A stretch of 64,000 nt of DNA from the NCBI GenBank assembly GCA_002471275.1, contig DKPQ01000021.1:5760-69759 (forward strand), written 5' to 3'. The translations under genes and the position numbers were made by a program. Source of the DNA: Flammeovirgaceae bacterium UBA7330. GTDB lineage: Bacteria > Bacteroidota > Bacteroidia > Cytophagales > Cyclobacteriaceae. A model generated the notes under the pieces. It did no database searches. It was not told the origin of the DNA and saw nothing but the letters and a program-made list of their open reading frames with translations. Shown in pieces: positions 52,550-60,128 of this stretch (its first letter is position 1; each line of letters begins with the position of its first letter).

Positions 52550-53704
52550 ATGCTGAAATTAGCAATTGTAACTACCCACCCGGTCCAGTATTATGCACCT
52601 TTTTTTCAATTATTGTCGGTACGAGGCAAAGTTGATCTAAAGGTATTTTACACCTGGCCGCAGGCGATTGATGGGTTTGACGACCCTGATTTTGGTAAAA
52701 AAGTTTCGTGGGATATCCCCTTGCTTGATGGCTATGAATGGCATGCATCCAAAAACGTATCGGCAAATCCGGGATCAAAATCATGGAGCGGGATAGATTG
52801 TCCAGACCTTGTTGATGAGATTGCAGAATACCGACCGGATGCTGTCATGGTTATTGGTTGGAACTTCAAGAGTCATTTTATGGTAATGCGACATTTTAAA
52901 GGAAAGCTCCCGGTCTGGTTTACCGGAGACTCCAACCTTTTAGATGAGCAACCGGGAATCAGACGGATCATTCGAAGACTACTATTGAGATTTGTTTATT
53001 CCTATGTAGACAAAGCCTTCTATGTTGGGAGCAACAACAAAGCCTATTTTAAAGCACATGGGATAAAGGATGACCAGCTGGTTTTCTTTCCACATGCTGT
53101 AGACAATAGCAGGTTTTCGGCTGGAGATAATTGGCAACAGCAGGCAAATGCCTGGAGAACGGAGCTGGGGTTTTCAACGAAAGACCGGGTGATCCTGTTC
53201 TGTGGTAAATTTGAAACAAAAAAAGATCCGGAATTACTTATTTCAGCAGTTAAAAAGGTAAATGACCAAAGGAAAACACAGTCAGTCAGGCTGCTGATGG
53301 TTGGAAATGGTCCTTTGGAAGAAAGATTAAGGCAATACATTAAGAATCATTCATTTATAAGCTTTCTTCCTTTCCAAAACCAGTCTAAAATGCCTTTGGT
53401 TTATCGATTGGGGGATGTGTTTGTATTACCTTCACAAGGTCCAGGGGAAACCTGGGGCCTGGCGATCAATGAAGCCATGGCTTGTGGAAAACCTGTTATT
53501 GCCAGCGATAAGGTAGGCTGTGCAAGGGACTTAATAAACGGTAATAACGGCCGGATATTTAGAAGTGGGGATTGTGATTCGCTTGCTGTCGCCATCGACG
53601 AGATGTTAGCAGGAGATTTGGCTAGATTTGGAGAAAATTCACTTCTCATGATCAGGGATTGGAGCTATCAGAAAAAGTGTGAGTCTATTGAACAGTTCAG
53701 CTGA
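52550..53704 (+). CDS. Glycosyltransferase family 4
   Basis: This 384-residue GT-B protein opens with LAIVTTHPVQYYAPFFQLL. It has FCGKFETKKDPELLISAVK and VRLLMVGNGPLEERL in the donor domain, then PGETWGLAINEAMACGKPVIAS with the EX7E motif. The closest recalled relatives are GT4 enzymes of capsular loci. Its 3' end overlaps the polymerase-like gene by 26 bases, so the two are coupled. Confidence 0.93.
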   Translation: MLKLAIVTTHPVQYYAPFFQLLSVRGKVDLKVFYTWPQAIDGFDDPDFGKKVSWDIPLLDGYEWHASKNVSANPGSKSWSGIDCPDLVDEIAEYRPDAVMVIGWNFKSHFMVMRHFKGKLPVWFTGDSNLLDEQPGIRRIIRRLLLRFVYSYVDKAFYVGSNNKAYFKAHGIKDDQLVFFPHAVDNSRFSAGDNWQQQANAWRTELGFSTKDRVILFCGKFETKKDPELLISAVKKVNDQRKTQSVRLLMVGNGPLEERLRQYIKNHSFISFLPFQNQSKMPLVYRLGDVFVLPSQGPGETWGLAINEAMACGKPVIASDKVGCARDLINGNNGRIFRSGDCDSLAVAIDEMLAGDLARFGENSLLMIRDWSYQKKCESIEQFS

Positions 53705-55079
53705 AATAATACCGGCACCTATAGAAGGACGCCATGTTGACACTGGTCAGTTTGACTGGAGGAATGCTTTGGTGGTTGGGGCGTTTGCGTTTCCGATACT
53801 GTTAATCGTTAATGAACCACTCACGGCGCTGGGGATCTCATGGTTCGTTTTCCTGTTTGCATTATTTATCATCAGATTAGGCAAAACCATCCCGATCATG
53901 GAGCTGATGCTTTTGATTGCAGGATTACAATGGATTGTCGGGGCAAGAACAGGCTATATTCTCAATGACGACCATTGGAGGTATCACATGTATGTGCCAG
54001 AGTTTGAATACATGTCCCTGGTTGTGCCTGGAACGATCGCTTTTTCGCTGGGGGTATTGCTGATGATCCCGAAACATGACTTTGACCAGGTACACAATGA
54101 TCTGAGGCTTTACTCCATGAGTAAGCCAAAAGTCGCGTACACCATGATCATAGTGGGTCTGGTGGCTGAGATATATTCTCCTTATAAACCGGCTTCCATC
54201 GGATTTTTGATCTACCTCATCATTGGGTTTAAGTATGTAGGTCTGGCGTTAATGTTATTCTCAACGAATTCGAAAATGAAGCGGGTGTGGCTGGTGATCA
54301 TTTTAGGCATATTAGCATTGAACAGTATATATCTGGGCATGTTCCATGATCTGGTACTATGGGGTGCTTTAATTTCCTGTTTCCTTTTTCTGGAGCGGCA
54401 GTACAGTGTGAGGGCTAAAATCTTGATCATTGGTTTGGGGCTTTTCCTGATGGTTGTACTCCAGTCGGCAAAAGGAGAGTTCAGGGAAGGCAGGTCAGAC
54501 CTGAACAATCAGCAAAAAATAGAGCGTTTTTTCTCAGTTATTGCAAAACGATTGATTTATTTCGAAGACATAGCGCAATCTGGGATGGTAGACCTGATCA
54601 ACGTTCGATTCAATCAGGGATGGATCATATCAGCCATCATGGAGAATGTTCCGGAATCAGAGCCCTATGCGAAGGGAGAAACATTTATCGAAGCTTTGGA
54701 AAATGCAATCGTCCCCAGATTGTTTAATCAAGATAAGAAATTGGCTGGCGGACAAGAGAATTTCAGAAGACTCACCGGTCTTACAATTGGTGATGGTACT
54801 TCAATGGGGACTTCCATCATTGGAGAAGCTTATGGCAATTTTGGACGTGGCGGTGCAATTTTTTTTATGTTTTTCTGGGGAGGACTGATTGCCTGGGTAT
54901 TTGGTAAGCTCTTGAAATATGCGAGCAAGAGTCCTTTGTCCCTGGTGTTTATTCCTTTGGTCTTTTTCCAGGTAATCAAGGCTGAGACAGAGCTTTATGT
55001 AGTGCTCAATCACTTTCTGAAATCACTGTTTTTTGTCGGTTTTTTCCTTTGGTTTGCCAGGAAGATACTGGGGTGGTAG
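53679..55079 (+). CDS. Wzy-like oligosaccharide repeat unit polymerase
   Basis: The 466-residue membrane protein has about eleven to twelve helices and large loops: a periplasmic-type loop with GARTGYILNDDHWRYH and a long one at about 265-370 (FREGRSDLNNQQKIERF, ending IGDGTSMGTSIIGEAYG NFG). Low sequence conservation and this topology are usual for Wzy/EpsG polymerases. It starts at GTG 53679 within the previous gene; TTG 53688 is an alternative. If right, it would polymerise lipid-linked repeats in the periplasm, though no Wzx flippase is visible. Confidence 0.8.
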   Translation: MSLLNSSAEIIPAPIEGRHVDTGQFDWRNALVVGAFAFPILLIVNEPLTALGISWFVFLFALFIIRLGKTIPIMELMLLIAGLQWIVGARTGYILNDDHWRYHMYVPEFEYMSLVVPGTIAFSLGVLLMIPKHDFDQVHNDLRLYSMSKPKVAYTMIIVGLVAEIYSPYKPASIGFLIYLIIGFKYVGLALMLFSTNSKMKRVWLVIILGILALNSIYLGMFHDLVLWGALISCFLFLERQYSVRAKILIIGLGLFLMVVLQSAKGEFREGRSDLNNQQKIERFFSVIAKRLIYFEDIAQSGMVDLINVRFNQGWIISAIMENVPESEPYAKGETFIEALENAIVPRLFNQDKKLAGGQENFRRLTGLTIGDGTSMGTSIIGEAYGNFGRGGAIFFMFFWGGLIAWVFGKLLKYASKSPLSLVFIPLVFFQVIKAETELYVVLNHFLKSLFFVGFFLWFARKILGW

Positions 55080-56105
55080 GTGAAAAGTATGGCTATTAAG
55101 AACCTGACAGTTCATTTATTTCTTCGAAAAAAAACAAAAGGATTCAATAGCATTGAGATGGTCTTCGATCACCTGGTTCATTTTGATCGCGGATATAAGA
55201 ATAAGCTTAAGACTTACATGGTTCCTTTCAAATCCGTAAACCCGTATTCGCTTTGGAAAAATCTGACATATTGTTTTCAAAACAAAGGACAGGTCAACCA
55301 TGTCTCCGGCGACATACAATATGCGGCCCTGGCTTTAGGAAGGAAGACTTTACTCACGATTCATGATGTACAATCGATTCTGAATCATCCTAACAAGATC
55401 AAGCGATTTTTTTTGTCTTTGTTCTGGTTCAGGATCCCGGCCATGATCTGCAAAAAGATATCCTTTATTTCTTCATTCAGCAGGGATGAGTTTTTAGCTC
55501 ATTTTCCATCATACACAACCAAGACGGTAGTAATCCCCAATCCGGCACCAAAAATCCCAAAGGAGGTCATGGAGTTTAAAAAAAGCTTTGTGCGCGACAG
55601 TAAATTTGATCTCGAAATACTACAGGTAGGAACGAAGTGGAACAAAAATCTCGATAGGATCATGGAGGCAATTGCAGGAGAACACTATCAGTTGAATATA
55701 GTAGGGAAACTTAGCGCCAGTCAAAAGACCAAACTGAATACGCTAGGGATCTCCTATCAAAACCATGTTGATATACCCTACCTGGATCTTTTGAAGCTCT
55801 ATGCTTCCTGTGATATTGTAGCATTTGTTTCGCTATACGAAGGTTTTGGTATGCCCATTCTGGAAGCACAGTCCATTGGAGTACCGGTGATTACAAGTAG
55901 CCGGTGTGCTATGCCAGAGATCACAGGTGAAGGAGGCTTAATTGTTGATCCTTCAAACATGGAGGAGATAAGGGCTGCAATAAAGTCCCTGGAAGATAAG
56001 AAGCTGAGAATGCATTTGATTGAAAAGGGGAAATCCAACGTTAGCAGATTTTCTGTTGAAAAGATATATCGCCAATATGAGTCTGTATATGCGGAAATAG
56101 CCTGA
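55080..56105 (+). CDS. Glycosyltransferase family 4
   Basis: The 341-residue protein starts at GTG 55080 immediately after the upstream stop; ATG 55089 is a possible alternative. KTLLTIHDVQSI, ISFISSFSRDEFLAHF, LEILQVGTKWNKNLDRI and YEGFGMPILEAQSIGVPVIT (EX7E donor block) define GT4. GGLIVDPSNMEEI follows. It is shorter than usual at the N-terminus, so the acceptor domain is compact. It overlaps the next gene by one base (TGATG). Confidence 0.93.
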   Translation: MKSMAIKNLTVHLFLRKKTKGFNSIEMVFDHLVHFDRGYKNKLKTYMVPFKSVNPYSLWKNLTYCFQNKGQVNHVSGDIQYAALALGRKTLLTIHDVQSILNHPNKIKRFFLSLFWFRIPAMICKKISFISSFSRDEFLAHFPSYTTKTVVIPNPAPKIPKEVMEFKKSFVRDSKFDLEILQVGTKWNKNLDRIMEAIAGEHYQLNIVGKLSASQKTKLNTLGISYQNHVDIPYLDLLKLYASCDIVAFVSLYEGFGMPILEAQSIGVPVITSSRCAMPEITGEGGLIVDPSNMEEIRAAIKSLEDKKLRMHLIEKGKSNVSRFSVEKIYRQYESVYAEIA

Positions 56106-57247
56106 TGCGAGGTTTATTGATCTTTTATGATTATTTCTCTCCGGCTTATAAAGCTGGAGGTCCCATCCGATCATTAGAAAATTTGATTTATCTATTAAAG
56201 GATCATTTTAGTATTTATCTGATTGCATCCAATCAGGATCATGATGGTGAAATTTTAGATGTAAATGAAAATGAATGGATACCGTGGTCAGATTCTGTTT
56301 CGGTTATCTATTTGACAAAGGAGAACAGGGGAATTAATGATGTAGCACAGATTATATCACAAATAAACTTTGATTGCATTTACATCAATGGGATTTTCTC
56401 ACCATTTACTACGATTGTACCACTTCGGCTTGGCAGGCGTCTGAAAGTCCCTGTACTGATTGCACCAAGGGGAATGTTGCAAAAAGGGGCATTGACCATA
56501 AAACCCTTTAAGAAAAAAATATATCTATACCTGCTAAAAGTACTTTTCCTGCGAGGAAATCATGTGAGGTGGCATGCTACTGATGAGCAGGAAGCACGAG
56601 ATATTTCAAATGCGATGTGGGAGAAATCCGCTGTTTCGCTGGTAGGGAATATCCCGTCTTTTGATCCGTCATTCGCATTGTCTGACAAACCATTCAACAG
56701 TATAAAGTTTGTCACTATTTCACTAGTTGCACCCAAAAAGAATCATGTATTTTTTCTTAATGTCTTAGAGCAACTGGATACAGATCACCAGATTGAATAT
56801 GATATTTATGGTCCGGTAACTGACCAGGATCATAAAGATGCCCTGCTGGAGGTAGCTAGAAAATTTCCTTCAAACATCAAAGTGAATTTCAAGCCTGCGG
56901 TTTTACCTGGTGAGGTAAATGAAGTGCTTGGATCGTATCATTATTTTGTGTTACCAACCTTTGGCGAAAATTTCGGACATGCCATTTTTGAAGCTTTCAA
57001 TGTGGGATTGCCTGTATTGATCTCTGATCAGACACCATGGAAGAAGCTGGAGGAGAAAAAGGCCGGATGGGATCTTCCTCTTGATAATCGAATCTGGCTA
57101 AGTACGTTGAATAAGCTGCTTAACATAAATCATAAACAATATAGAATCCTTCAGAAGGGCGCCAGAAAAGTAGCGGTTGATTATATGGAGCAGGTTGATT
57201 TGAAAAGAGAATATGTTGAGATGTTTGAGGAGGTGTGCAGTAGATAA
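56105..57247 (+). CDS. Glycosyltransferase family 4
   Basis: This 380-residue protein has the GT4 acceptor loop YKAGGPIRSLENLI, the APRGMLQKGAL motif, and the linker FVTISLVAPKKNHVFFL. The donor-binding segment is LPTFGENFGHAIFEAFNVGLPVLIS. The APRGML segment is shared by WcaL/WcaC-like transferases. It ends the long run of overlapping genes that began at 21733. A 143-base repeat spacer follows. Confidence 0.93.
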   Translation: MRGLLIFYDYFSPAYKAGGPIRSLENLIYLLKDHFSIYLIASNQDHDGEILDVNENEWIPWSDSVSVIYLTKENRGINDVAQIISQINFDCIYINGIFSPFTTIVPLRLGRRLKVPVLIAPRGMLQKGALTIKPFKKKIYLYLLKVLFLRGNHVRWHATDEQEARDISNAMWEKSAVSLVGNIPSFDPSFALSDKPFNSIKFVTISLVAPKKNHVFFLNVLEQLDTDHQIEYDIYGPVTDQDHKDALLEVARKFPSNIKVNFKPAVLPGEVNEVLGSYHYFVLPTFGENFGHAIFEAFNVGLPVLISDQTPWKKLEEKKAGWDLPLDNRIWLSTLNKLLNINHKQYRILQKGARKVAVDYMEQVDLKREYVEMFEEVCSR

Positions 57248-57390
57248 TCTATCTGATTGAATACGGACCTGTTCCTGCAGTCGGTTCCAGCAGAGACCTC
57301 AGTTCCTGTCCCTGCAGAGTCTCTCGAAGAGGACTCTGCGTTATTTAGACTTTCTGACTTCTGATTCCTGTATTCTGATTTCTTCGAACA
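57248..57390 (+). repeat. CAGAGTC hairpin and heptamer array before the acetyltransferase gene
   Basis: GCAGAGTC-TCTCGAAGA-GGACTCTGC (57314-57339) is a strong hairpin with the CTCGAAGAG apical version of this family. A short heptamer array follows (57350-57383, ending CTGTATTCTGATTTC), eight bases before ATG 57391. Confidence 0.85.
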
Positions 57391-57939
57391 ATGAAGACCG
57401 ACCTTTCTAAATACGACAATTCGTGGTTCAACCCAGGGAACGGTCTAAAGAAGACCCTCTGGTACTTTACCAACATCCTCTTCTTCAAAAACGCCTGGAA
57501 CCCCTCCAGCGGATTGAAGGTGCTCTTGTTGCGTCTGTTTGGAGCCAAAGTTGGCAAAGGTGTCCGCATCAACCCATCGGTAAACATCAAATACCCCTGG
57601 TTCCTGGAGATCGGAGACCACACCTGGCTTGGGGAGAACACTTGGATCGATAACCTCACCACAGTCAGGATCGGCTCCAACTGCTGCCTAAGCCAGGGAG
57701 CCATGCTCCTCACCGGCAACCACAACTACAAGAAATCTACCTTCGACCTCATCGTTAAGTCCATCGTTCTTGAAGACGGTGCCTGGGTAGGAGCGAAGGC
57801 CGTCGTCTGCCCCGGAGTGACAATGAAAAGTCATTCGATACTATCGGTTGGTAGTGTTGCAACGAAGGATTTAGAGGCGTATGGCATTTATCAGGGAAAC
57901 CCTGCATTGAAGGTTAAGGAAAGGAAGATTGAAGATTGA
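57391..57939 (+). CDS. WcaF-like O-acetyltransferase (left-handed beta-helix)
   Basis: The 182 residues match the WcaF/colanic acid acetyltransferase group: WFNPGNGLKKTLWYFTN, LFGAKVGKGVRINPSV, then hexapeptide coils WFLEIGDHTWLGENTWI and TVRIGSNCCLSQGAM. The catalytic His is in LLTGNHNY, and the end is VGSVATKDLEAYGIYQGNP. It would transfer acetyl from acetyl-CoA to a sugar. Unlike the operon genes before it, it is GC-richer at its front and framed by repeats. A second copy of its last 28 codons lies 150 bases downstream. Confidence 0.92.
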   Translation: MKTDLSKYDNSWFNPGNGLKKTLWYFTNILFFKNAWNPSSGLKVLLLRLFGAKVGKGVRINPSVNIKYPWFLEIGDHTWLGENTWIDNLTTVRIGSNCCLSQGAMLLTGNHNYKKSTFDLIVKSIVLEDGAWVGAKAVVCPGVTMKSHSILSVGSVATKDLEAYGIYQGNPALKVKERKIED

Positions 57940-58087
57940 TCGGCCAGGTCGGACGATAGTCAGACCAGCTAAAAAAGAGATCGAGCAGTGGGTAGTAAAA
58001 ATACAATTCACCCTCTCTTTGCAAGAGAGGGAAGTGGGGAGTAAAGAATTTTAGATGATTAATGTCGGGGTGAGTTGGTGAAAGAAC
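57940..58087 (+). repeat. CCCTCTCTTTGCAAGAGAGGG / GGGTGAGTTG repeat between gene and stub
   Basis: ATTCACCC with CTCTCTTTGCAAGAGAG hairpin (about 58010-58030) and the closing GGGGTGAGTTGG (58069-58080) make one copy of the repeat family also found at 8058, 9480, 9742 and 59862. It separates the intact acetyltransferase from the 3' stub. Confidence 0.8.
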
Positions 58088-58174
58088 GGTAGCATCGCCA
58101 CCAAGGACCTGGAGGCCTATGGCATTTATCAGGGCAACCCCGCTATAAAAGTAAGAGAGAGGAAAATAGAGTGA
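58088..58174 (+). pseudogene. 3' stub of a WcaF-like acetyltransferase
   Basis: Read in frame from 58088, the codons give GSIATKDLEAYGIYQGNPAI, then KVRERKIE and a TGA at 58172-58174. This equals the last 28 residues of the intact enzyme upstream (GSVATKDLEAYGIYQGNPAL, KVKERKIE), with many silent differences. No start or body of the gene remains. It is best read as the leftover end of an older allele after replacement, with the repeat at 57940-58087 marking the junction. Confidence 0.8.
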
Positions 58175-58368
58175 AGTAGAAGGTAAAAGGTTTGCTATTA
58201 ATCTAGAGCCATAACGCAAATTCTCTTCCGTTGGCCGGTCTTCTAAGAATAGGAAACTGACCCAATAAAAATGATGATTGTGTATCTAGGTTAATCATTA
58301 GACTGAGATTTTAATTATCTCTTATGCTCGGAATAAGAAGTAGTGAATAAACTATCACGGCGGTGGGT

Positions 58369-58484
58369 GAAAAATTGGCGCGTGGTGCGCGATGGTCGGC
58401 CTGTGCCCTTAAATTTTTCTTGAACTTTTTGCTTCGTTTTTGTTTCAAGACAAAAATGAAGGGCCCGTCCGGCCTGAGGACATA
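58369..58484 (+). repeat. Structured dispersed element, copy 3 (3' half conserved)
   Basis: CTTGAA (58419-58424) precedes a 12-bp stem CTTCGTTTTTGT/ACAAAAATGAAG (58432-58461, one G-T pair) whose loop TTCAAG (58444-58449) is complementary to that CTTGAA. The tail is GGCCCGTCCGGCCTGAGGAC. Copies 1 and 2 have CTTGAT and ATCAAG instead. The upstream half has only weak AAAAATT/AATTTTT arms. Confidence 0.72.
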
Positions 58485-58831
58485 AATATTGGGATCCTTA
58501 CTAGATTTCCTCATTTTTCATCGTAACAGTAAGTGATTTCAGTGATCCTGCAGAGTCTAGCCACTGTATTAAAAAGTCCAAGCAGTTGCGGGTCATTGGA
58601 TGACTATTTGACTATCTAAAACGGAATTGATTAATGTCAGAAATCCCCCTTTACAAAGGGGGGAAGGGGGATTGGAAAGAGACCTGCAAATAACCCATCG
58701 CGTCCACAACAGCTTTCTTTGATCCACGAAGCTATTTTAACTACCGTAGCTTTAGCGTAAGTAGTAGCGTATTGGATAGCCCAGGTGGAATAACCTACCA
58801 ACCTACTTGTCCGCCGAAGCTTTAGCGAAGG

Positions 58832-58917
58832 TGGAATAACCCAATAACCCAATAACCCAATAACCCAATAACCTAATAACCTACTGACCTAATAACCTAA
58901 TAACCTACTGACCTAAC
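58832..58917 (+). repeat. AACCCAAT/AACCTAAT octamer array
   Basis: About ten octamer units with CTACTGACC variants run directly up to the TTG start codon of the GT2 gene, so the ribosome-binding region itself is made of repeat sequence. Confidence 0.9.
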
Positions 58918-58919
58918 CA

Positions 58920-59657
58920 TTGAAAATATCAGTAATCACCGTAACCTACAACAGTGCCAAAACCCTTCGGCGAACACTCGAAAGTGTGAAAGCCCAGGAT
59001 CACCCCGACATCGAACATATCATCATCGATGGTTCCTCAACCGATGACACAGTCGAGATGGTCAAAGATTTCGGGATCACCAACTGGATCTCTGAACATG
59101 ATAAAGGAATGTACGATGCCATCAACAAAGGCATCAAAATGGCGACCGGAGAGGTCATCGGCATCCTCAACTCAGATGATTGCTACAGTGATGACGCGAT
59201 ATTGAGTCAGGTAGCTGATGCCTTTAGTGATGATGAGCTGGAAGCCATTTACGGGGACATTCGTTTTGTCCAGAAACACAAGGGCAAGACCCAGCGATAC
59301 TATTCTGCAAAACGCTTTCATTCCGGAAAGTTTGCCTGGGGCTATATGCCACCCCATCCGTCATTTTATGCGAGGAAAGCAACCTACGAAAAGCTAGGGG
59401 GATATCAGACAGACTATACCATTGCAGCAGACTACGAGCTCCTCATCAGGTTTTTATATACCAATAGGATCAAAGCCAGGTACCTGCCTTTACTCATGGT
59501 AGACATGCTCCCGGGAGGCCTCAGCAACCAATCCTGGAAGTCCCGCTGGCTCCTCAACAAAGAGATCGTCCGCGCCTGCCACGAAAACGGCATCCAAACC
59601 AATATGCTCAAACTAAGCCTCAAATATTTTAAGAAGGTCTTTGAGTACCTCCATTAA
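58920..59657 (+). CDS. Glycosyltransferase family 2 (WcaA/PglI-like)
   Basis: The 245-residue protein starts at TTG 58920. ISVITVTYNSAKTLRRTL, IIIDGSSTDDTVE, SEHDKGMYDAINKGI and the metal motif NSDD (GILNSDDCYSDD) are a typical short GT2 domain. PPHPSFYARKATYEKLGGY forms the acceptor loop. It is shorter than the other GT2 proteins in the locus (about 245 versus 300-330) because it lacks the C-terminal helical extension. Repeats flank it on both sides. Confidence 0.93.
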   Translation: MKISVITVTYNSAKTLRRTLESVKAQDHPDIEHIIIDGSSTDDTVEMVKDFGITNWISEHDKGMYDAINKGIKMATGEVIGILNSDDCYSDDAILSQVADAFSDDELEAIYGDIRFVQKHKGKTQRYYSAKRFHSGKFAWGYMPPHPSFYARKATYEKLGGYQTDYTIAADYELLIRFLYTNRIKARYLPLLMVDMLPGGLSNQSWKSRWLLNKEIVRACHENGIQTNMLKLSLKYFKKVFEYLH

Positions 59658-60128
59658 GACGTCATCCCTGCGAAAGCAGGAATTAAAACAACCAAACTCC
59701 TAAACGTCATTCCTGCGAAAGCAGGAATCCTCGTCAAACCAAAATGACCGCAAAAGGAGGCTTCGTCTACATCATCTCAGTTCCCAGCAGAGTCACTCGA
59801 AGAGGACTCTGCGTATATAACTGAGAATTGAATACAATCGACAATCAGCTTAGAGAATCTCCCTTACCCTCTCTTAGCAAGAGAGGGGAAACAGATATGA
59901 ACAACTCACTTCAATTGATAATGGGGTGAGTTGTAGAAAAGTCGAACAATGACTGAGATAATAGAAAGGCAAGAAAATTGGATGATAAAATATTTCGTCA
60001 TCCAATGACTCAAAGGGCCAGTGCGACGGAAGGTCATCGGATGACTATTTGACTATTTAAAACGGAATTAGGCTCTTTACTTAGGTAGCTTTAAGCGATA
60101 CCTAATAACCTAATGATCTAATAACCTA
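59658..60128. repeat. Spacer with GNRA-type hairpins, CAGAGTC hairpin and octamer array
   Basis: No gene is seen. Two copies of CGTCAT(T/C)CCTGCGAAAGCAGGAAT lie at about 59660-59683 and 59705-59728 (stem CCTGC/GCAGG, GAAA loop). They are followed by GCAGAGTC-ACTCGAAGA-GGACTCTGC (59787-59812), the CCCTCTCTTAGCAAGAGAGGGG/GGGGTGAGTTG repeat (59862-59937), a GATGACTATTTGACTATTTA segment (about 60041-60060) and AACCTAAT units (60098-60131). Confidence 0.82.

Larger units (their letters stand above)
58175..58919. repeat. Repeat-rich spacer before the GT2 gene
   Basis: No gene is seen. It holds copy 3 of the structured element (58369-58484), a GTCATTGGATGACTATTTGAC segment (58590-58630) repeated near 60017, a CCCCCTTTACAAAGGGGGG hairpin (58643-58672), nested CGAAGC palindromes (58711-58830), and an AACCCAAT/AACCTAAT octamer array (58832-58917) that ends two bases before the TTG start at 58920. 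Confidence 0.8.
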
